Under the pieces are notes generated by a model. It worked only from the letters and a program-made list of their open reading frames with translations. It did no database searches and was not told the origin of the DNA. Both the position numbers and the translations under genes were made by a program. A stretch of 64,000 nt of DNA, from positions 1 to 64,000 of the forward strand of contig CANRIZ010000006.1 of the NCBI GenBank assembly GCA_947630835.1, read 5' to 3'. Shown piece after piece: positions 54,483-63,132 of the stretch. Numbering within the stretch: position 1 is the first letter of the stretch; each line of letters begins with the position of its first letter. This DNA comes from an uncultured Clostridia bacterium. GTDB taxonomy: Bacteria > Bacillota > Clostridia > Oscillospirales > Acutalibacteraceae.

Positions 54483-54488
54483 ATGTTT

Positions 54489-54636
54489 GCCTTAATTGGG
54501 TCATGTACCGTGTTGGTCCTGTGCGACAGCGCTCTGTGAATCATGTCAGGCGGGGAACCGAGCAGCATTAAGCGGTCAGCCTGTGCGATACAGTCAAGCC
54601 TGCGCGGTGCATGACCGAATTAAGGCGCTTTTTTTA
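54489..54636 (+). ncRNA. ffs: Signal recognition particle RNA
   Basis: A 138-base RNA plus U tract. The ends pair over 20 bp (GCCTTAATT...TACCG with CGGTGCATGACC...TTAAGGC). The apical domain IV is recognisable from GTCAGGCGGGGAACCGAGCAGC (54545-54566), the Ffh-binding symmetric and asymmetric loops with a GGAA tetraloop. The position just before dnaX-ybaB-recR is the usual one in Firmicutes. It is longer than the minimal 4.5S type but lacks a clear Alu domain. Confidence 0.92.
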
Positions 54637-54661
54637 GTAAAAATCTTGGGAGGTGTGAGCT

Positions 54662-56377
54662 TTGTACCGTGTACTTTACCGAAAGTGGCGGCCGCAGGTA
54701 TTTTCGGACGTTGTGGGTCAGGAGCATATTACAAAAACGCTTATGGGCGCAGTCGAATCGGGCAGAGTTTCCCACGCCTATCTTTTTACCGGCACAAGGG
54801 GAACGGGCAAAACCACCTGCGCCAAAATCCTTGCAAAGGCGGTAAACTGCGAGCGTCCCGTAAACGGGAACCCCTGCAACGAGTGTCCCTCCTGCAAGGG
54901 GATTGACAACGGCAGTATAGTAGACGTTGTGGAAATCGACGCGGCGTCGAATAACGGCGTTGAAAACATCAGGGATTTAAGAGAGGAAACAAATTATACC
55001 CCGTCGAGCGTAAAGTACAGGGTTTATATAATAGACGAGGTTCATATGCTCTCTGCAGGCGCGTTCAACGCCTTACTTAAAACGCTTGAAGAACCGCCCG
55101 AATATGTTAAGTTTATACTCGCAACCACCGAAGTTCACAAGCTGCCCTCAACCATACTTTCAAGATGTCAGCGCTTTGATTTTAAGCGTATTTCGGCGCA
55201 GGATATTGCAAACAGGCTTAAATACGTTGCCGAAAAAGAAAATATCGAGCTTACCGACAGCGGCGCCGCGCTTATTGCAAAGGTTGCCGACGGCGCTATG
55301 CGCGACGCTCTTTCCCTGCTTGACAGATGCGCTTCCTACGGAAAGGTTATTGACGAGGAGGTTGCCTGCGACGCAACCGGTCTTGCCGGCAAGCAGCATA
55401 TTTATTCGCTTGCGGAGGCCGTTACAGCGGGCGATTGCAGGGCCGCGCTGAACATTCTAAACGAGCTTTATGAAAATTCCTGCGATATGGAAAGGCTTTT
55501 TTCGGAGCTTATTTCCCATTTCAGGAATATGATGATTATTTTAACCGCGCCCGAATGTAAGGAGCTTATACTTGCAAGCGAAACGGAAATTGAGCGAATT
55601 AAGCTTCAGGCACAAAAGCTTACGCTTGCAAAGACGCTTTCGTGCATGGATATACTCAACGACGCGGTTCTTGAACTAAAAAAAGGAAGCAACAAGCGCA
55701 CATGTGCGGAAATGGCGCTTATAAGACTTGCCTCCCCGCAGCTTGATACGGATATTTCTTCATTGCTTGCGAGGATTTCCGAGCTTGAAAAGAAAGTTGC
55801 GAGCGGCAATTTCACCGCCGTAAATTATTCGGTAGAAGGCGCGGAAAAGCCTCTTGAACTTGAAGAAAAGCGGGAAAATCCGATTTCCGACCGTCCCGCA
55901 CCCAAACAGCCCGAAAAAACCGACGGGGGAAGCGGGAAAAAGGCAGAGGATAAGCCCGGGGAAAAGAGTGAAAGCGTTTCGCAGGTTTTTGAAAAGCCGA
56001 TTGACGCCGAAGAAGCCCCCAATATTGCAAAATTCAACAAATTATCGGATATAATCGAGCTTGTGAGCAAAAGCGACCCGATGATTTCAAGCTTTTTGAA
56101 CGGCGCAAGCGGATTTTTGAGCGAACACTCTTTCTATATTAAACCCGCAAACGAAATGTTGGAAAAATTTTTAAACAAGCAGGAGCATTATAATTTAATT
56201 CAAGACGCCGTTTTATCGGTTGTCGGGAGGCCGGTAAAGCTTAGGCTTTACAATGAAACGGATATAAACAGGGAAAGCGCAAAAACAGAAAGCAAGCCCT
56301 CCGACCCTATCGGAGATTTGATAAACAGGGCTAAAGAGCTTGATATAGAAATTATAGAAAAAGGAGCGAAAAAATGA
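54662..56377 (+). CDS. dnaX: DNA polymerase III subunit gamma/tau
   Basis: A 571-residue clamp-loader ATPase. Walker A GTRGTGKT at 44-51, the zinc-binding cysteines in CNECPSCK, Walker [10 protein letters not shown], and the sensor [10 protein letters not shown]. After residue 370 comes a low-complexity Pro/Lys/Glu linker and a C-terminal tau-like domain. Start is TTG 54662 after GGAGGTG. Overlaps ybaB by ATGA. Confidence 0.97.
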   Translation: MYRVLYRKWRPQVFSDVVGQEHITKTLMGAVESGRVSHAYLFTGTRGTGKTTCAKILAKAVNCERPVNGNPCNECPSCKGIDNGSIVDVVEIDAASNNGVENIRDLREETNYTPSSVKYRVYIIDEVHMLSAGAFNALLKTLEEPPEYVKFILATTEVHKLPSTILSRCQRFDFKRISAQDIANRLKYVAEKENIELTDSGAALIAKVADGAMRDALSLLDRCASYGKVIDEEVACDATGLAGKQHIYSLAEAVTAGDCRAALNILNELYENSCDMERLFSELISHFRNMMIILTAPECKELILASETEIERIKLQAQKLTLAKTLSCMDILNDAVLELKKGSNKRTCAEMALIRLASPQLDTDISSLLARISELEKKVASGNFTAVNYSVEGAEKPLELEEKRENPISDRPAPKQPEKTDGGSGKKAEDKPGEKSESVSQVFEKPIDAEEAPNIAKFNKLSDIIELVSKSDPMISSFLNGASGFLSEHSFYIKPANEMLEKFLNKQEHYNLIQDAVLSVVGRPVKLRLYNETDINRESAKTESKPSDPIGDLINRAKELDIEIIEKGAKK

Positions 56378-56718
56378 AAGCGAGAATACCCAATCAGCCG
56401 GCAGGCGGCGGAAATATGATGAAAAAAATTCAGGAAATGCAGGAGAATATGCAAACTCTCCAGCAGGAGCTTGCGATTGCCGAATACAGCGCAACCTCCG
56501 GCGGCGGAGCGGTCGACGTAACGGTAAACGGCTCTCACGAGGTTAAGTCAATCAAAATCAAACCCGAGGTTGTTGACCCCGAAGATGTTGAAATGCTTGA
56601 AGATATGCTTTTGGCGGCGCTTAACGAGGCCGTTAGGAAGGCCGACGAAACCGCCGAGAGAGAAATGGGAAAAATCACGGGCGGTATTAATATACCCGGA
56701 TTGAACGGTATGTTTTAA
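56374..56718 (+). CDS. ybaB: YbaB/EbfC nucleoid-associated protein
   Basis: A 114-residue DNA-binding protein that forms tweezer-like dimers. N-terminal coiled helix ([20 protein letters not shown]), the core [16 protein letters not shown] and the Gly-rich C-terminus GGINIPGL are typical. ATG overlaps the dnaX stop, and its stop overlaps the recR start, giving a tightly coupled dnaX-ybaB-recR unit. Confidence 0.95.
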   Translation: MKARIPNQPAGGGNMMKKIQEMQENMQTLQQELAIAEYSATSGGGAVDVTVNGSHEVKSIKIKPEVVDPEDVEMLEDMLLAALNEAVRKADETAEREMGKITGGINIPGLNGMF

Positions 56719-57317
56719 TGGCAAGCGGTATTCCTGCCCTTGACAGGCTTGTTGACGAATTCAGAAAAATGCCCTCCGTGGGCACAAAATCCGCAGAAAG
56801 AATGGCTTTTTACGTTTTAGGTCTTGACGACAGGGAAGTAAAAGGTCTTTCCGAGGCTATAGTTAACGCCCATGCAAAAATCCATAAGTGTTCGGTTTGC
56901 AGCAATCTTACCGAGGAGGAAACTTGCCCCGTATGCAAAAGCTCAAAACGTGACAGGAGTACAATTTGCGTTGTTGAGGACCCGAGGGACGTTGCGGCGA
57001 TTGAAAGGACTCACGAATACAACGGCCTTTACCACGTTTTGCACGGGGTTATTTCGCCCATTAACGGCATAGGGCCGGACGAATTGACAATTAAGGAATT
57101 AATCGCAAGACTTTCGGACAATACTGTTAAGGAAATAATTATGGCGACTAACCCGACCGTAGAGGGCGAGGCCACGGCTATGTATATTTCACGGCTTATA
57201 AAGCCGATGGGCATTTCCGTTTCAAGGCTTGCATACGGCATACCGGTCGGCGCGGACCTTGAATATGCGGATGAGGTTACGCTTTCACGGGCGCTTGAGG
57301 GCAGAAGAGAGATTTAA
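56718..57317 (+). CDS. recR: Recombination protein RecR
   Basis: A 199-residue protein working with RecF/RecO to load RecA at gaps. Helix-hairpin-helix (LPSVGTKSAERMAF-like as MPSVGTKSAER), C4 zinc finger (CSVCSNLTEEETCPVC), and the Toprim domain (ICVVEDPRDVAAIE) appear in order. The start shares its A with the ybaB TAA stop. Confidence 0.97.
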   Translation: MASGIPALDRLVDEFRKMPSVGTKSAERMAFYVLGLDDREVKGLSEAIVNAHAKIHKCSVCSNLTEEETCPVCKSSKRDRSTICVVEDPRDVAAIERTHEYNGLYHVLHGVISPINGIGPDELTIKELIARLSDNTVKEIIMATNPTVEGEATAMYISRLIKPMGISVSRLAYGIPVGADLEYADEVTLSRALEGRREI

Positions 57318-57330
57318 TTAAGGTTTGATT

Positions 57331-57792
57331 ATGTCAGAGGAAAAGAGAACGGTTGCACAGAACAAAAAAGCCTACCACGACTACTTCGTTTTGGAGGAGT
57401 ACGAGGCGGGTATCGAGCTGTTCGGTACAGAGGTTAAAAGCGTGCGCGCAGGCAAAATAAACCTGAAGGATTCCTGGTGCAGTATCGTTAAAGGCGAAAT
57501 TTTTGTAAACGGTATGCACATAAGCCCTTACGAACAGGGAAATATTTTTAACAGGGACCCTTTGAGAGTAAAAAAACTGCTTATGCACAAAAAGGAAATT
57601 AACAGGCTTTTCGGCACTACGAAGCAGCAGGGCTTAACGCTTATCCCGCTTTCCGTATATTTTGTTAAGGGAAAGGCAAAGGTTAAAATCGGTCTTTGCA
57701 AGGGCAAAAAGAATTATGACAAGCGTGAAGTTGCGGCTAAGAAGGAAGCGCAGAGAACCATAGACAGAGTGATAAAGGAGCGTAATAGATAA
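57331..57792 (+). CDS. smpB: SsrA-binding protein
   Basis: A 153-residue tmRNA partner that places tmRNA in the stalled ribosome. It has the [18 protein letters not shown] segment, [17 protein letters not shown] and the basic C-terminal tail. The ATG at 57331 is preferred over a TTG two codons earlier because AAGG is spaced for it. Encoded 52 bases before ssrA, so both partners of trans-translation are made together. Confidence 0.97.
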   Translation: MSEEKRTVAQNKKAYHDYFVLEEYEAGIELFGTEVKSVRAGKINLKDSWCSIVKGEIFVNGMHISPYEQGNIFNRDPLRVKKLLMHKKEINRLFGTTKQQGLTLIPLSVYFVKGKAKVKIGLCKGKKNYDKREVAAKKEAQRTIDRVIKERNR

Positions 57793-57844
57793 TTTTTATC
57801 TATCGCCTTTATATAAATGAAGTAAAGCTTAAAACCGTAAACAC

Positions 57845-58195
57845 GGGGATGAAAGGATTTCGACGGGGATTTTGAACCGTGATAAGCGAGCGGTGGCGAG
57901 GCACCACCATAAAAGCTTCAAGTTTAGAAATAAACGACAACAATAAAGTTTTACTTGCCGCTTAACTAAAAGCGGCTGTTCCCTCGGGAAGTACTGCGGT
58001 CCCGAACGGAGCATCATTTAGCAGTAAATGTGAACGGGCAAGCGTCCTGTAGCCCGTCACACACAACAGGACTACCGAAGCTCAAAGCCTGTCGTTAGGC
58101 GCTGTGCCAAGGGAATTTTAAAATAACGAATACGCTCGTAGAAAGTCACGGGAATGGATTTTCGGACGCGGTTTCGATTACCGCCATCTCCACCA
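57845..58195 (+). ncRNA. ssrA: Transfer-messenger RNA
   Basis: A 351-base tmRNA. The 5' GGGGATG (57845-57851) pairs with CATCTCC (58185-58191) to form the acceptor stem, followed by A-CCA at the 3' end; the T arm reads GGTTTCGATTACC. The 5' domain has the usual GGATTTCGACGGGG. The tag frame ends GTT TTA CTT GCC GCT TAA (57948-57965), giving a tag of INDNNKVLLAA if the resume codon is the AUA aligned with the usual GCA. CCA is encoded. Confidence 0.97.
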
Positions 58196-58371
58196 TAGAA
58201 GAGAAGTGCGAACCTGAGTTCGTGCTTCTCTTTTTATTTTTTGGCGGTACTCGAAACCGTAGTCCATGCCGAGCGGTTTGCCGTCAGGCAGAGCGAGGCG
58301 GACATATAAATGCGATAGGGTTGCTCAGCAACCGAACGAAGCGAAGCTTCGGGTTACCTCCGGCTCCACCA
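58196..58371 (+). repeat. Post-tmRNA tandem repeat, unit 1
   Basis: 176 bases. Order within the unit: an intrinsic terminator, GAGAAGTGCGAAC (58201-58213)/GTTCGTGCTTCTC (58218-58230) plus T tract; an inverted copy of tmRNA 3'-end sequence (58243-58270); short hairpins TGCC-GTC-GGCA, GGTTGC-TCA-GCAACC and CGAAGC-GAA-GCTTCG; and a tmRNA-like 3' end, TTACCTCCGGCTCCACCA. The first copy of the terminator probably serves ssrA. Confidence 0.95.
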
Positions 58372-58547
58372 TAGAAGAGAAGTGCGAACCTGAGTTCGTG
58401 CTTCTCTTTTTATTTTTTGGCGGTACTCGAAACCGTAGTCCATGCCGAGCGGTTTGCCGTCAGGCAGAGCGAGGCGGACATATAAATGCGATAGGGTTGC
58501 TCAGCAACCGAACGAAGCGAAGCTTCGGGTTACCTCCGGCTCCACCA
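58372..58547 (+). repeat. Post-tmRNA tandem repeat, unit 2
   Basis: As far as I can read it, base-for-base identical to unit 1, again 176 bases and ending CTCCACCA. Contains a second copy of the terminator. Confidence 0.95.
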
Positions 58548-58723
58548 TAGAAGAGAAGTGCGAACCTGAGTTCGTGCTTCTCTTTTTATTTTTTGGCGGT
58601 ACTCGAAACCGTAGTCCATGCCGAGCGGTTTGCCGTCAGGCAGAGCGAGGCGGACATATAAATGCGATAGGGTTGCTCAGCAACCGAACGAAGCGAAGCT
58701 TCGGGTTACCTCCGGCTCCACCA
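58548..58723 (+). repeat. Post-tmRNA tandem repeat, unit 3
   Basis: Third identical 176-base copy ending CTCCACCA at 58723, where it abuts an unrelated terminator. No further unit follows. Confidence 0.95.
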
Positions 58724-58754
58724 AAAATCCGAGGTCTTTAAACCTCGGATTTTT
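58723..58754. terminator. Terminator closing the repeat array
   Basis: AAAAATCCGAGGT (58723-58735) pairs perfectly with ACCTCGGATTTTT (58742-58754). It is symmetrical enough to act on both strands. The 50 bases after it are a CTTCAC-rich stretch with no gene. Confidence 0.85.
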
Positions 58755-58806
58755 ACTTCTTCACTATTACATCTTCACTTTTCACTTGCAGTTTTTCGGG
58801 TAATTA

Positions 58807-59240
58807 CTACTTTTCTACAGTAAAGCTGCTGATATACAGCTTGTGCTTTATCGTAAAATTCTCCGGGCAGGAGTCAAGAAATTTCAAGTGATTTTTGCTC
58901 CACTTTTCAAATGATTTTTCGTCCATCGAGGCGAGCGTTCCCCTACAGGCGCACATCCTGCCGTGCCGGCTTTCACGGGTAAAGGGCAGGTCGCAGTAAA
59001 AGCTTTCCGTTTCCCTGCCGGGGAAAATATCGTCGAACATATCCTTCGCCCCGCTTGCGCCGGGAGTCCGGTTTTTGTTTGCCTTTTTGACAAGCTCATG
59101 GCTCGTATTGGCTATCTCATCGTCCAGAGTGTACGCAAGATAAATTTTTATGAACTTTCCGCCCGGCTTTATCATTCTTCTGATTTCGGAAATAATCTTT
59201 TCACGCTCGAAATACCAAAAGCACTGCGCGGCGGCAATTA
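58807..59240 (-). pseudogene. 3' remnant of a SAM-dependent methyltransferase gene
   Basis: Translating upstream of the first available ATG (59175) continues the homology without a start: AAAQCFWYFEREKIISEIRRMIKPGGKFIKIYL, which matches the post-IV region of class I methyltransferases (AQAFHWFD ... EIxRVLKPGG). The N-terminal SAM-binding half, with its GxGxG motif, is absent, and a stop codon follows immediately upstream (near 59243). The remnant encodes about 145 residues, of which 122 follow the internal ATG. It is most likely a truncated gene cut at about 59240 by rearrangement next to the repeat array. Confidence 0.7.
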
Positions 59241-59246
59241 ATCAGG

Positions 59247-59276
59247 TTGACTTGAAATGACCGTATGTGTTAAAAT
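59247..59276 (+). promoter_or_regulatory. Promoter of tag-pepD
   Basis: TTGACT (59247-59252), 18-base spacer, TAAAAT (59271-59276), beginning right at the edge of the truncated methyltransferase. Confidence 0.55.
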
Positions 59277-59334
59277 ATCAAGCGGCATATTGAAAATACG
59301 TTATTAGGCCCGATTACCGCTTCGGAGGATTAAT

Positions 59335-59967
59335 ATGAGCTATTGCGATTGGGGAAAATCATCCGAATTAAACAGAGAATATCACGACCGAGAATGGGGC
59401 GTTCCCGTCTTTGACGACCGCAGGCATTTCGAATATATCACGCTTGAGCTTATGCAATGCGGCTTAAGCTGGGATTTGATTATCAAAAAGCGTGAAATTT
59501 TAAAAAATTGCTTTAACGGCTTTGACTTTGAAAAAATTGCCGCCTACTCCCCTGCCGACATCGACAGTATACTTTCAACAGACGGTATGATACGTTCCCG
59601 CAAAAAGGTCGAGGCGGTCATAAACAATGCGAAATGCTTTGTTGCCGTTAGGGACGAATTCGGCTCTTTCGGCAATTACATTTGGAGCTTTACGGGCGGC
59701 AAAAGCGTAATTTACAACAAGCACCCCGAGGGCTTTATACCCGCCTGCAACTCGCTTTCCGAAAAAATCAGCCTTGAGCTTAAAAAGCGCGGGTTTAAAT
59801 ATACGGGAGCGGTGACGGTATATTCCTATTTGCAGGCGTGCGGAATAATAAACGACCACGGCAAAGACTGCCCACGTTTTGAAAAAATCAGGCGTAACTT
59901 TCCGACAGCCGAAAAAAGGCGTTCGGGTGAAAAGCACATAGTCTTTTATGCCGACGGCAAAAAATAA
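59335..59967 (+). CDS. tag: DNA-3-methyladenine glycosylase I
   Basis: A 210-residue base-excision repair enzyme that removes 3-methyladenine. Residues match the characterised family: zinc ligands Cys4 and His17 near the N-terminus and the His/Cys of NDHGKDCPRF, with Glu38 and Trp46 in the base pocket. GGAGG before the ATG. pepD follows after 18 bases. Confidence 0.95.
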   Translation: MSYCDWGKSSELNREYHDREWGVPVFDDRRHFEYITLELMQCGLSWDLIIKKREILKNCFNGFDFEKIAAYSPADIDSILSTDGMIRSRKKVEAVINNAKCFVAVRDEFGSFGNYIWSFTGGKSVIYNKHPEGFIPACNSLSEKISLELKKRGFKYTGAVTVYSYLQACGIINDHGKDCPRFEKIRRNFPTAEKRRSGEKHIVFYADGKK

Positions 59968-59985
59968 TTTTATACGGAGCAATAT

Positions 59986-61395
59986 ATGAGCGTTTTAGAA
60001 GGACTCAAGCCCGAAAGAGTTTTTTATTATTTTGAGGAGCTTTGCAAAATCCCCCACGGGTCGGGCAACACGAAAAAAATCAGCGATTACTGCGTTGACT
60101 TTGCAAAAAAACAAGGTCTTGACTGCATTTGCGACGAACACAACAATGTTGTTATCAAAAAGGTCGCAAGCGCAGGGTACGAAAATCACCCCGGCGTAAT
60201 CATACAGGGGCATCTCGATATGGTTTGCGAAAAGGAAGCGGGCTGTGATTTTGACTTTACAAGCGACGGTCTGCGGCTTTTTACCGACGGAGATTACATC
60301 GGCGCTCACGGCACTACACTGGGCGGCGACGACGGCATTGCAATAGCTATGGCGCTTGCAATTTTGGAGGACGACGATTTGCCGCATCCGCCGATAGAGG
60401 CGCTCTTTACCACAGACGAGGAAACGGGTATGTACGGCGCAAGCGGGCTTGACGCTTCGCTTATTTCGGGGAAAACGCTCATAAACGCCGATTCCGAAAA
60501 CGAGGGCGTATTGACCGCAGGCTGTGCCGGAGGAGCAAGAGCGCGGATTGAATTGCCGCTTAAATTTGAGAACAGCGAAAAAGATTTTTATAAAATCACC
60601 GTTTCGGGGCTTATCGGCGGACATTCGGGGATTGAAATAGACAAGGGCAGGCTGAACGCCGTCAAGCTGCTTGCAGAATTTTTAGGCGAAGTCGGAGAAT
60701 TTAATTTGGCGGATATTTTCGGCGGAGCAAAGGACAATGTTATACCGAACAGGAGCGAGTGTATAATCGCTTGTGAAAAAAATCCCGAGCCGCTTGCCGA
60801 TAATTTTTTCAAAAGCCGCGCTGCGGAAAGCGACCCGGGACTTAAAGTCAGCGTTGAAAAACGCGAAAGCAGAACCGTGATAAGCGCCGAAGATTCGATT
60901 AAAATTGTAAATTTAATTAACGAACTGCCGAACGGCGTGCAAAAAATGAGCGAAGACATCGAGGGTCTTGTGCAGACCTCGCTCAATTTGGGAATTGCAA
61001 AAATAAAAGACGGCCGCTTCTGCGCTTCACTTTCCGTAAGAAGCTCTTTAAATGCGGAAAAGGCGGAGCTTTTGAAAAGGCTAAAAAATATTTGCGAAAA
61101 ATACGGCGCAAGCTATTCCGACGGCGGTCATTATCCCGCTTGGGAATTTAACGAACATTCCCGCCTTCGCGGCGTTATGATTGAAGTTTTTAAAAAACTT
61201 TACGGCAGAGAACCCGTTACAGAGGTTATTCACGCAGGGCTTGAATGCGGCATTTTGTGCGAAAAAATACGAGGGCTCGACGCCGTTTCCTTCGGCCCCG
61301 ATATTAAGGATATTCACACGCCGAGGGAACGCCTCGTTATATCCTCGGTAAGACGAAGCTACGAATATCTTTGCGAAGTTTTAAAATCATTGTAA
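59986..61395 (+). CDS. pepD: Aminoacyl-histidine dipeptidase (M20C, PepD)
   Basis: A 469-residue two-metal dipeptidase. Motifs in order: CKIPHGSGNTKKI at the N-terminus, IIQGHLDMVCEK (His, Asp), TLGGDDGIAIAMA (bridging Asp), TTDEETGMYGA (Glu pair), NADSENEG, and the final His in VIHAGLECG. It hydrolyses Xaa-His and other dipeptides in the cytoplasm. It probably shares the tag transcript. Confidence 0.95.
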   Translation: MSVLEGLKPERVFYYFEELCKIPHGSGNTKKISDYCVDFAKKQGLDCICDEHNNVVIKKVASAGYENHPGVIIQGHLDMVCEKEAGCDFDFTSDGLRLFTDGDYIGAHGTTLGGDDGIAIAMALAILEDDDLPHPPIEALFTTDEETGMYGASGLDASLISGKTLINADSENEGVLTAGCAGGARARIELPLKFENSEKDFYKITVSGLIGGHSGIEIDKGRLNAVKLLAEFLGEVGEFNLADIFGGAKDNVIPNRSECIIACEKNPEPLADNFFKSRAAESDPGLKVSVEKRESRTVISAEDSIKIVNLINELPNGVQKMSEDIEGLVQTSLNLGIAKIKDGRFCASLSVRSSLNAEKAELLKRLKNICEKYGASYSDGGHYPAWEFNEHSRLRGVMIEVFKKLYGREPVTEVIHAGLECGILCEKIRGLDAVSFGPDIKDIHTPRERLVISSVRRSYEYLCEVLKSL

Positions 61396-61480
61396 GGAAA
61401 TTAGTGCGATAAATCACGCTAACAAGATTAAATGACCTCAGAATTTGCCTGCGGCATAATTTGGGGACGGATAAATTCAC

Positions 61481-61519
61481 ATCACGCCTTGTCCGGCTGC
61501 AACAAGGAATTACCGTGAT
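61481..61519 (+). terminator. Nested hairpin between pepD and yfcE
   Basis: ATCACG (61481-61486)/CGTGAT (61514-61519) encloses CCTTGT (61487-61492)/ACAAGG (61502-61507). T-rich sequence follows, so it may terminate pepD. A further outer pair, TAAATTCAC (61472-61480)/GTGAATTA (61553-61560), reaches the yfcE start region. Confidence 0.4.
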
Positions 61520-61562
61520 ATTTTATTTACCGTTTGCAGTCGGAAAGGCTAAGTGAATTAAT

Positions 61563-62108
61563 ATGAAATTTTTTATAGCGTCCGATATACACGGCTCAAG
61601 ATTTTACTTTAAAAAAATGCTCGACGCCGTTGAAAAGGAAAATGCGCAGAGGATAGTTTTGCTCGGGGATTTGCTCTACCACGGACCGAGAAACGGCTTG
61701 ACCGACGACTATGCGCCCAAAGAGGTTGCGGAAATGCTCAATTTACTGAAAGGCAGATTGCTTTGCGTCAGGGGCAACTGCGACAGCGAGGTTGACCAAA
61801 TGGTGCTTGAATTTCCGATTATGGCGGATTACGGTATAATATCCGCAGGCGAAAAAAATATTTACCTCACCCACGGTCACGTTTTCAACACAGACAATCC
61901 CCCTGCGCTTTCAAAGGGCGACATACTCCTGCACGGCCACACGCATGTGCCTGCGTGGACAAGCTTCGGCGACGGGAATCTGTATCTTAACCCCGGCTCG
62001 GTAGCGCTTCCGAAGGAAAATTCGGAACGAAGCTATATGCTGTTTGAAAACAATGTATTTACCTGGAAAAACCTTGACGGCGAAATTTATCACGAGCTGT
62101 CGATTTAG
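61563..62108 (+). CDS. yfcE: YfcE-family phosphodiesterase
   Basis: A 181-residue calcineurin-like phosphoesterase. Metal motifs: ASDIHGS, VLLGDLLYHGP, VRGNCDSEVD, LTHGHVF and LHGHTHVP, the YfcE arrangement; the NPGSVALPKE C-terminal motif is also typical. E. coli YfcE hydrolyses artificial phosphodiesters, and the natural substrate is unknown. A Shine-Dalgarno match is weak (AAGTGA or a distant AAAGG). Confidence 0.92.
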   Translation: MKFFIASDIHGSRFYFKKMLDAVEKENAQRIVLLGDLLYHGPRNGLTDDYAPKEVAEMLNLLKGRLLCVRGNCDSEVDQMVLEFPIMADYGIISAGEKNIYLTHGHVFNTDNPPALSKGDILLHGHTHVPAWTSFGDGNLYLNPGSVALPKENSERSYMLFENNVFTWKNLDGEIYHELSI

Positions 62109-62152
62109 TTTTAAATCGGATTTTAGTTAAATTTTAACTATCAGCCGCAACA

Positions 62153-62209
62153 AAAAAGCACGGTGCAAGCGGAAATTCCGCAATACGCCGCGCTTTTAAT
62201 TTTTTACGT
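62153..62209. terminator. Bidirectional terminator between yfcE and trxA
   Basis: An imperfect stem, GCACGGTGCAAGCGGAA with TTCCGCAATACGCCGCGC, has A residues on its left and T residues on its right, fitting both converging genes. Confidence 0.7.
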
Positions 62210-62232
62210 TTTTAAGGCGGGGAAGCCGAACC

Positions 62233-62553
62233 TTAACTTAAATTTTGATTGCAAAAATCTTCAATATCCTGCTTTTCACAGCCGCCTACCCTGCGCGCTA
62301 TTTCCTTGCCGCCTTTAACCAGAATAAGCGTCGGTATGGAGATTATGCCGTAAACGGAAGCAAGCTCCCCGCACTCGTCTACATTTAATCTGCAAACCTT
62401 AACAAGCTGTGTTTCGGCGGCAAAAGCCTCAACCTCGGGCGCAAGCATTTTGCACGGACCGCACCAATCTGCGTAAAAATCAATCAAAACGGGCTTTTCG
62501 GACTGCCCCACCTGCTCGCTGTAATTGTCGAGCGTGATATTGCTTATCTCCAT
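62233..62553 (-). CDS. trxA: Thioredoxin
   Basis: A 106-residue thioredoxin with the WCGPC active site at residues 30-34 and the cis-Pro in ISIPTLILVKGG. It reduces protein disulfides and serves ribonucleotide reductase and peroxiredoxins. Located 21 bases after the flavodoxin-like gene in the thyA-folA-flavodoxin-trxA run. Confidence 0.96.
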   Translation of the reverse strand: MEISNITLDNYSEQVGQSEKPVLIDFYADWCGPCKMLAPEVEAFAAETQLVKVCRLNVDECGELASVYGIISIPTLILVKGGKEIARRVGGCEKQDIEDFCNQNLS

Positions 62554-62574
62554 TTTTACATTACTCCTTTTTTA

Positions 62575-63120
62575 TCATATGTATCTTATTAAATCCTTAG
62601 CTTTTGCAAAATCGTTTTGGTCAAGCGTCCTGCTGTCGGTTTCGCCCGCAAGCATTGAAGCGGAAATCTCGGTATCGGCGTTTGCAAGGACGGTTTCAAG
62701 CTGTCTTTTTATTATCTCGTAACCTACCCTTCCGTCCCCGCCGGCGGTAACAAGCAAAATCGCTTTTTTGGGCTTTGGAAAAACGTTTTTCGCTCCCCGC
62801 CTGTGCTTTGCCTCATAAAAGCGCTGAAATCTGTCAAGCAGCGCTTTCATAGGAGCGGGAACCGTGAAATTGTAAACGGGCGTCGCTATTATTATTACGT
62901 CAGCCTCGGCATAATATCCGAAAAAGCTTTCAAGGTCCTTTTTTGAACAGCCGTCGGAAGCCTTGCAGTAGCCGCAGGCGTTGCAGGCCGCGGGCGACAA
63001 TTCGCAGACGTCAAACCGCTTTACCTTATTCTCCTTGGGTACGGCGGAAAGAAACGCGCCCAAAAGCCTGTCGGTATTGCCGAGCGTTCTCGGCGAACCG
63101 TTTATTAAAAGAAAATTCAT
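62575..63120 (-). CDS. NADPH-dependent FMN reductase/flavodoxin-fold protein
   Basis: A 181-residue flavoprotein. The FMN phosphate loop INGSPRTLGNTDRL is at the N-terminus, and IIIATPVYNFTVPAPMKALLDRF gives the isoalloxazine side. Between them, CNACGYCKASDGC contains four Cys residues, as in iron-sulfur-flavoprotein-like oxidoreductases. Its electron partner is unknown; the adjacent thioredoxin gene is suggestive only. Confidence 0.88.
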   Translation of the reverse strand: MNFLLINGSPRTLGNTDRLLGAFLSAVPKENKVKRFDVCELSPAACNACGYCKASDGCSKKDLESFFGYYAEADVIIIATPVYNFTVPAPMKALLDRFQRFYEAKHRRGAKNVFPKPKKAILLVTAGGDGRVGYEIIKRQLETVLANADTEISASMLAGETDSRTLDQNDFAKAKDLIRYI

Positions 63121-63132
63121 TTTTCCCCTCCT

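Noticed and set aside
58196-58723. The 176-bp array as a CRISPR locus
   Set aside because: The units are fully identical with no variable spacers, and no cas gene is near.
58266-58803. Repeated small open frames (60 to 99 codons) with start MPSGLPSGRARRTYK in the post-tmRNA array
   Set aside because: They run through terminator stems and unit borders, have no ribosome binding site, and are identical only because the DNA repeats.
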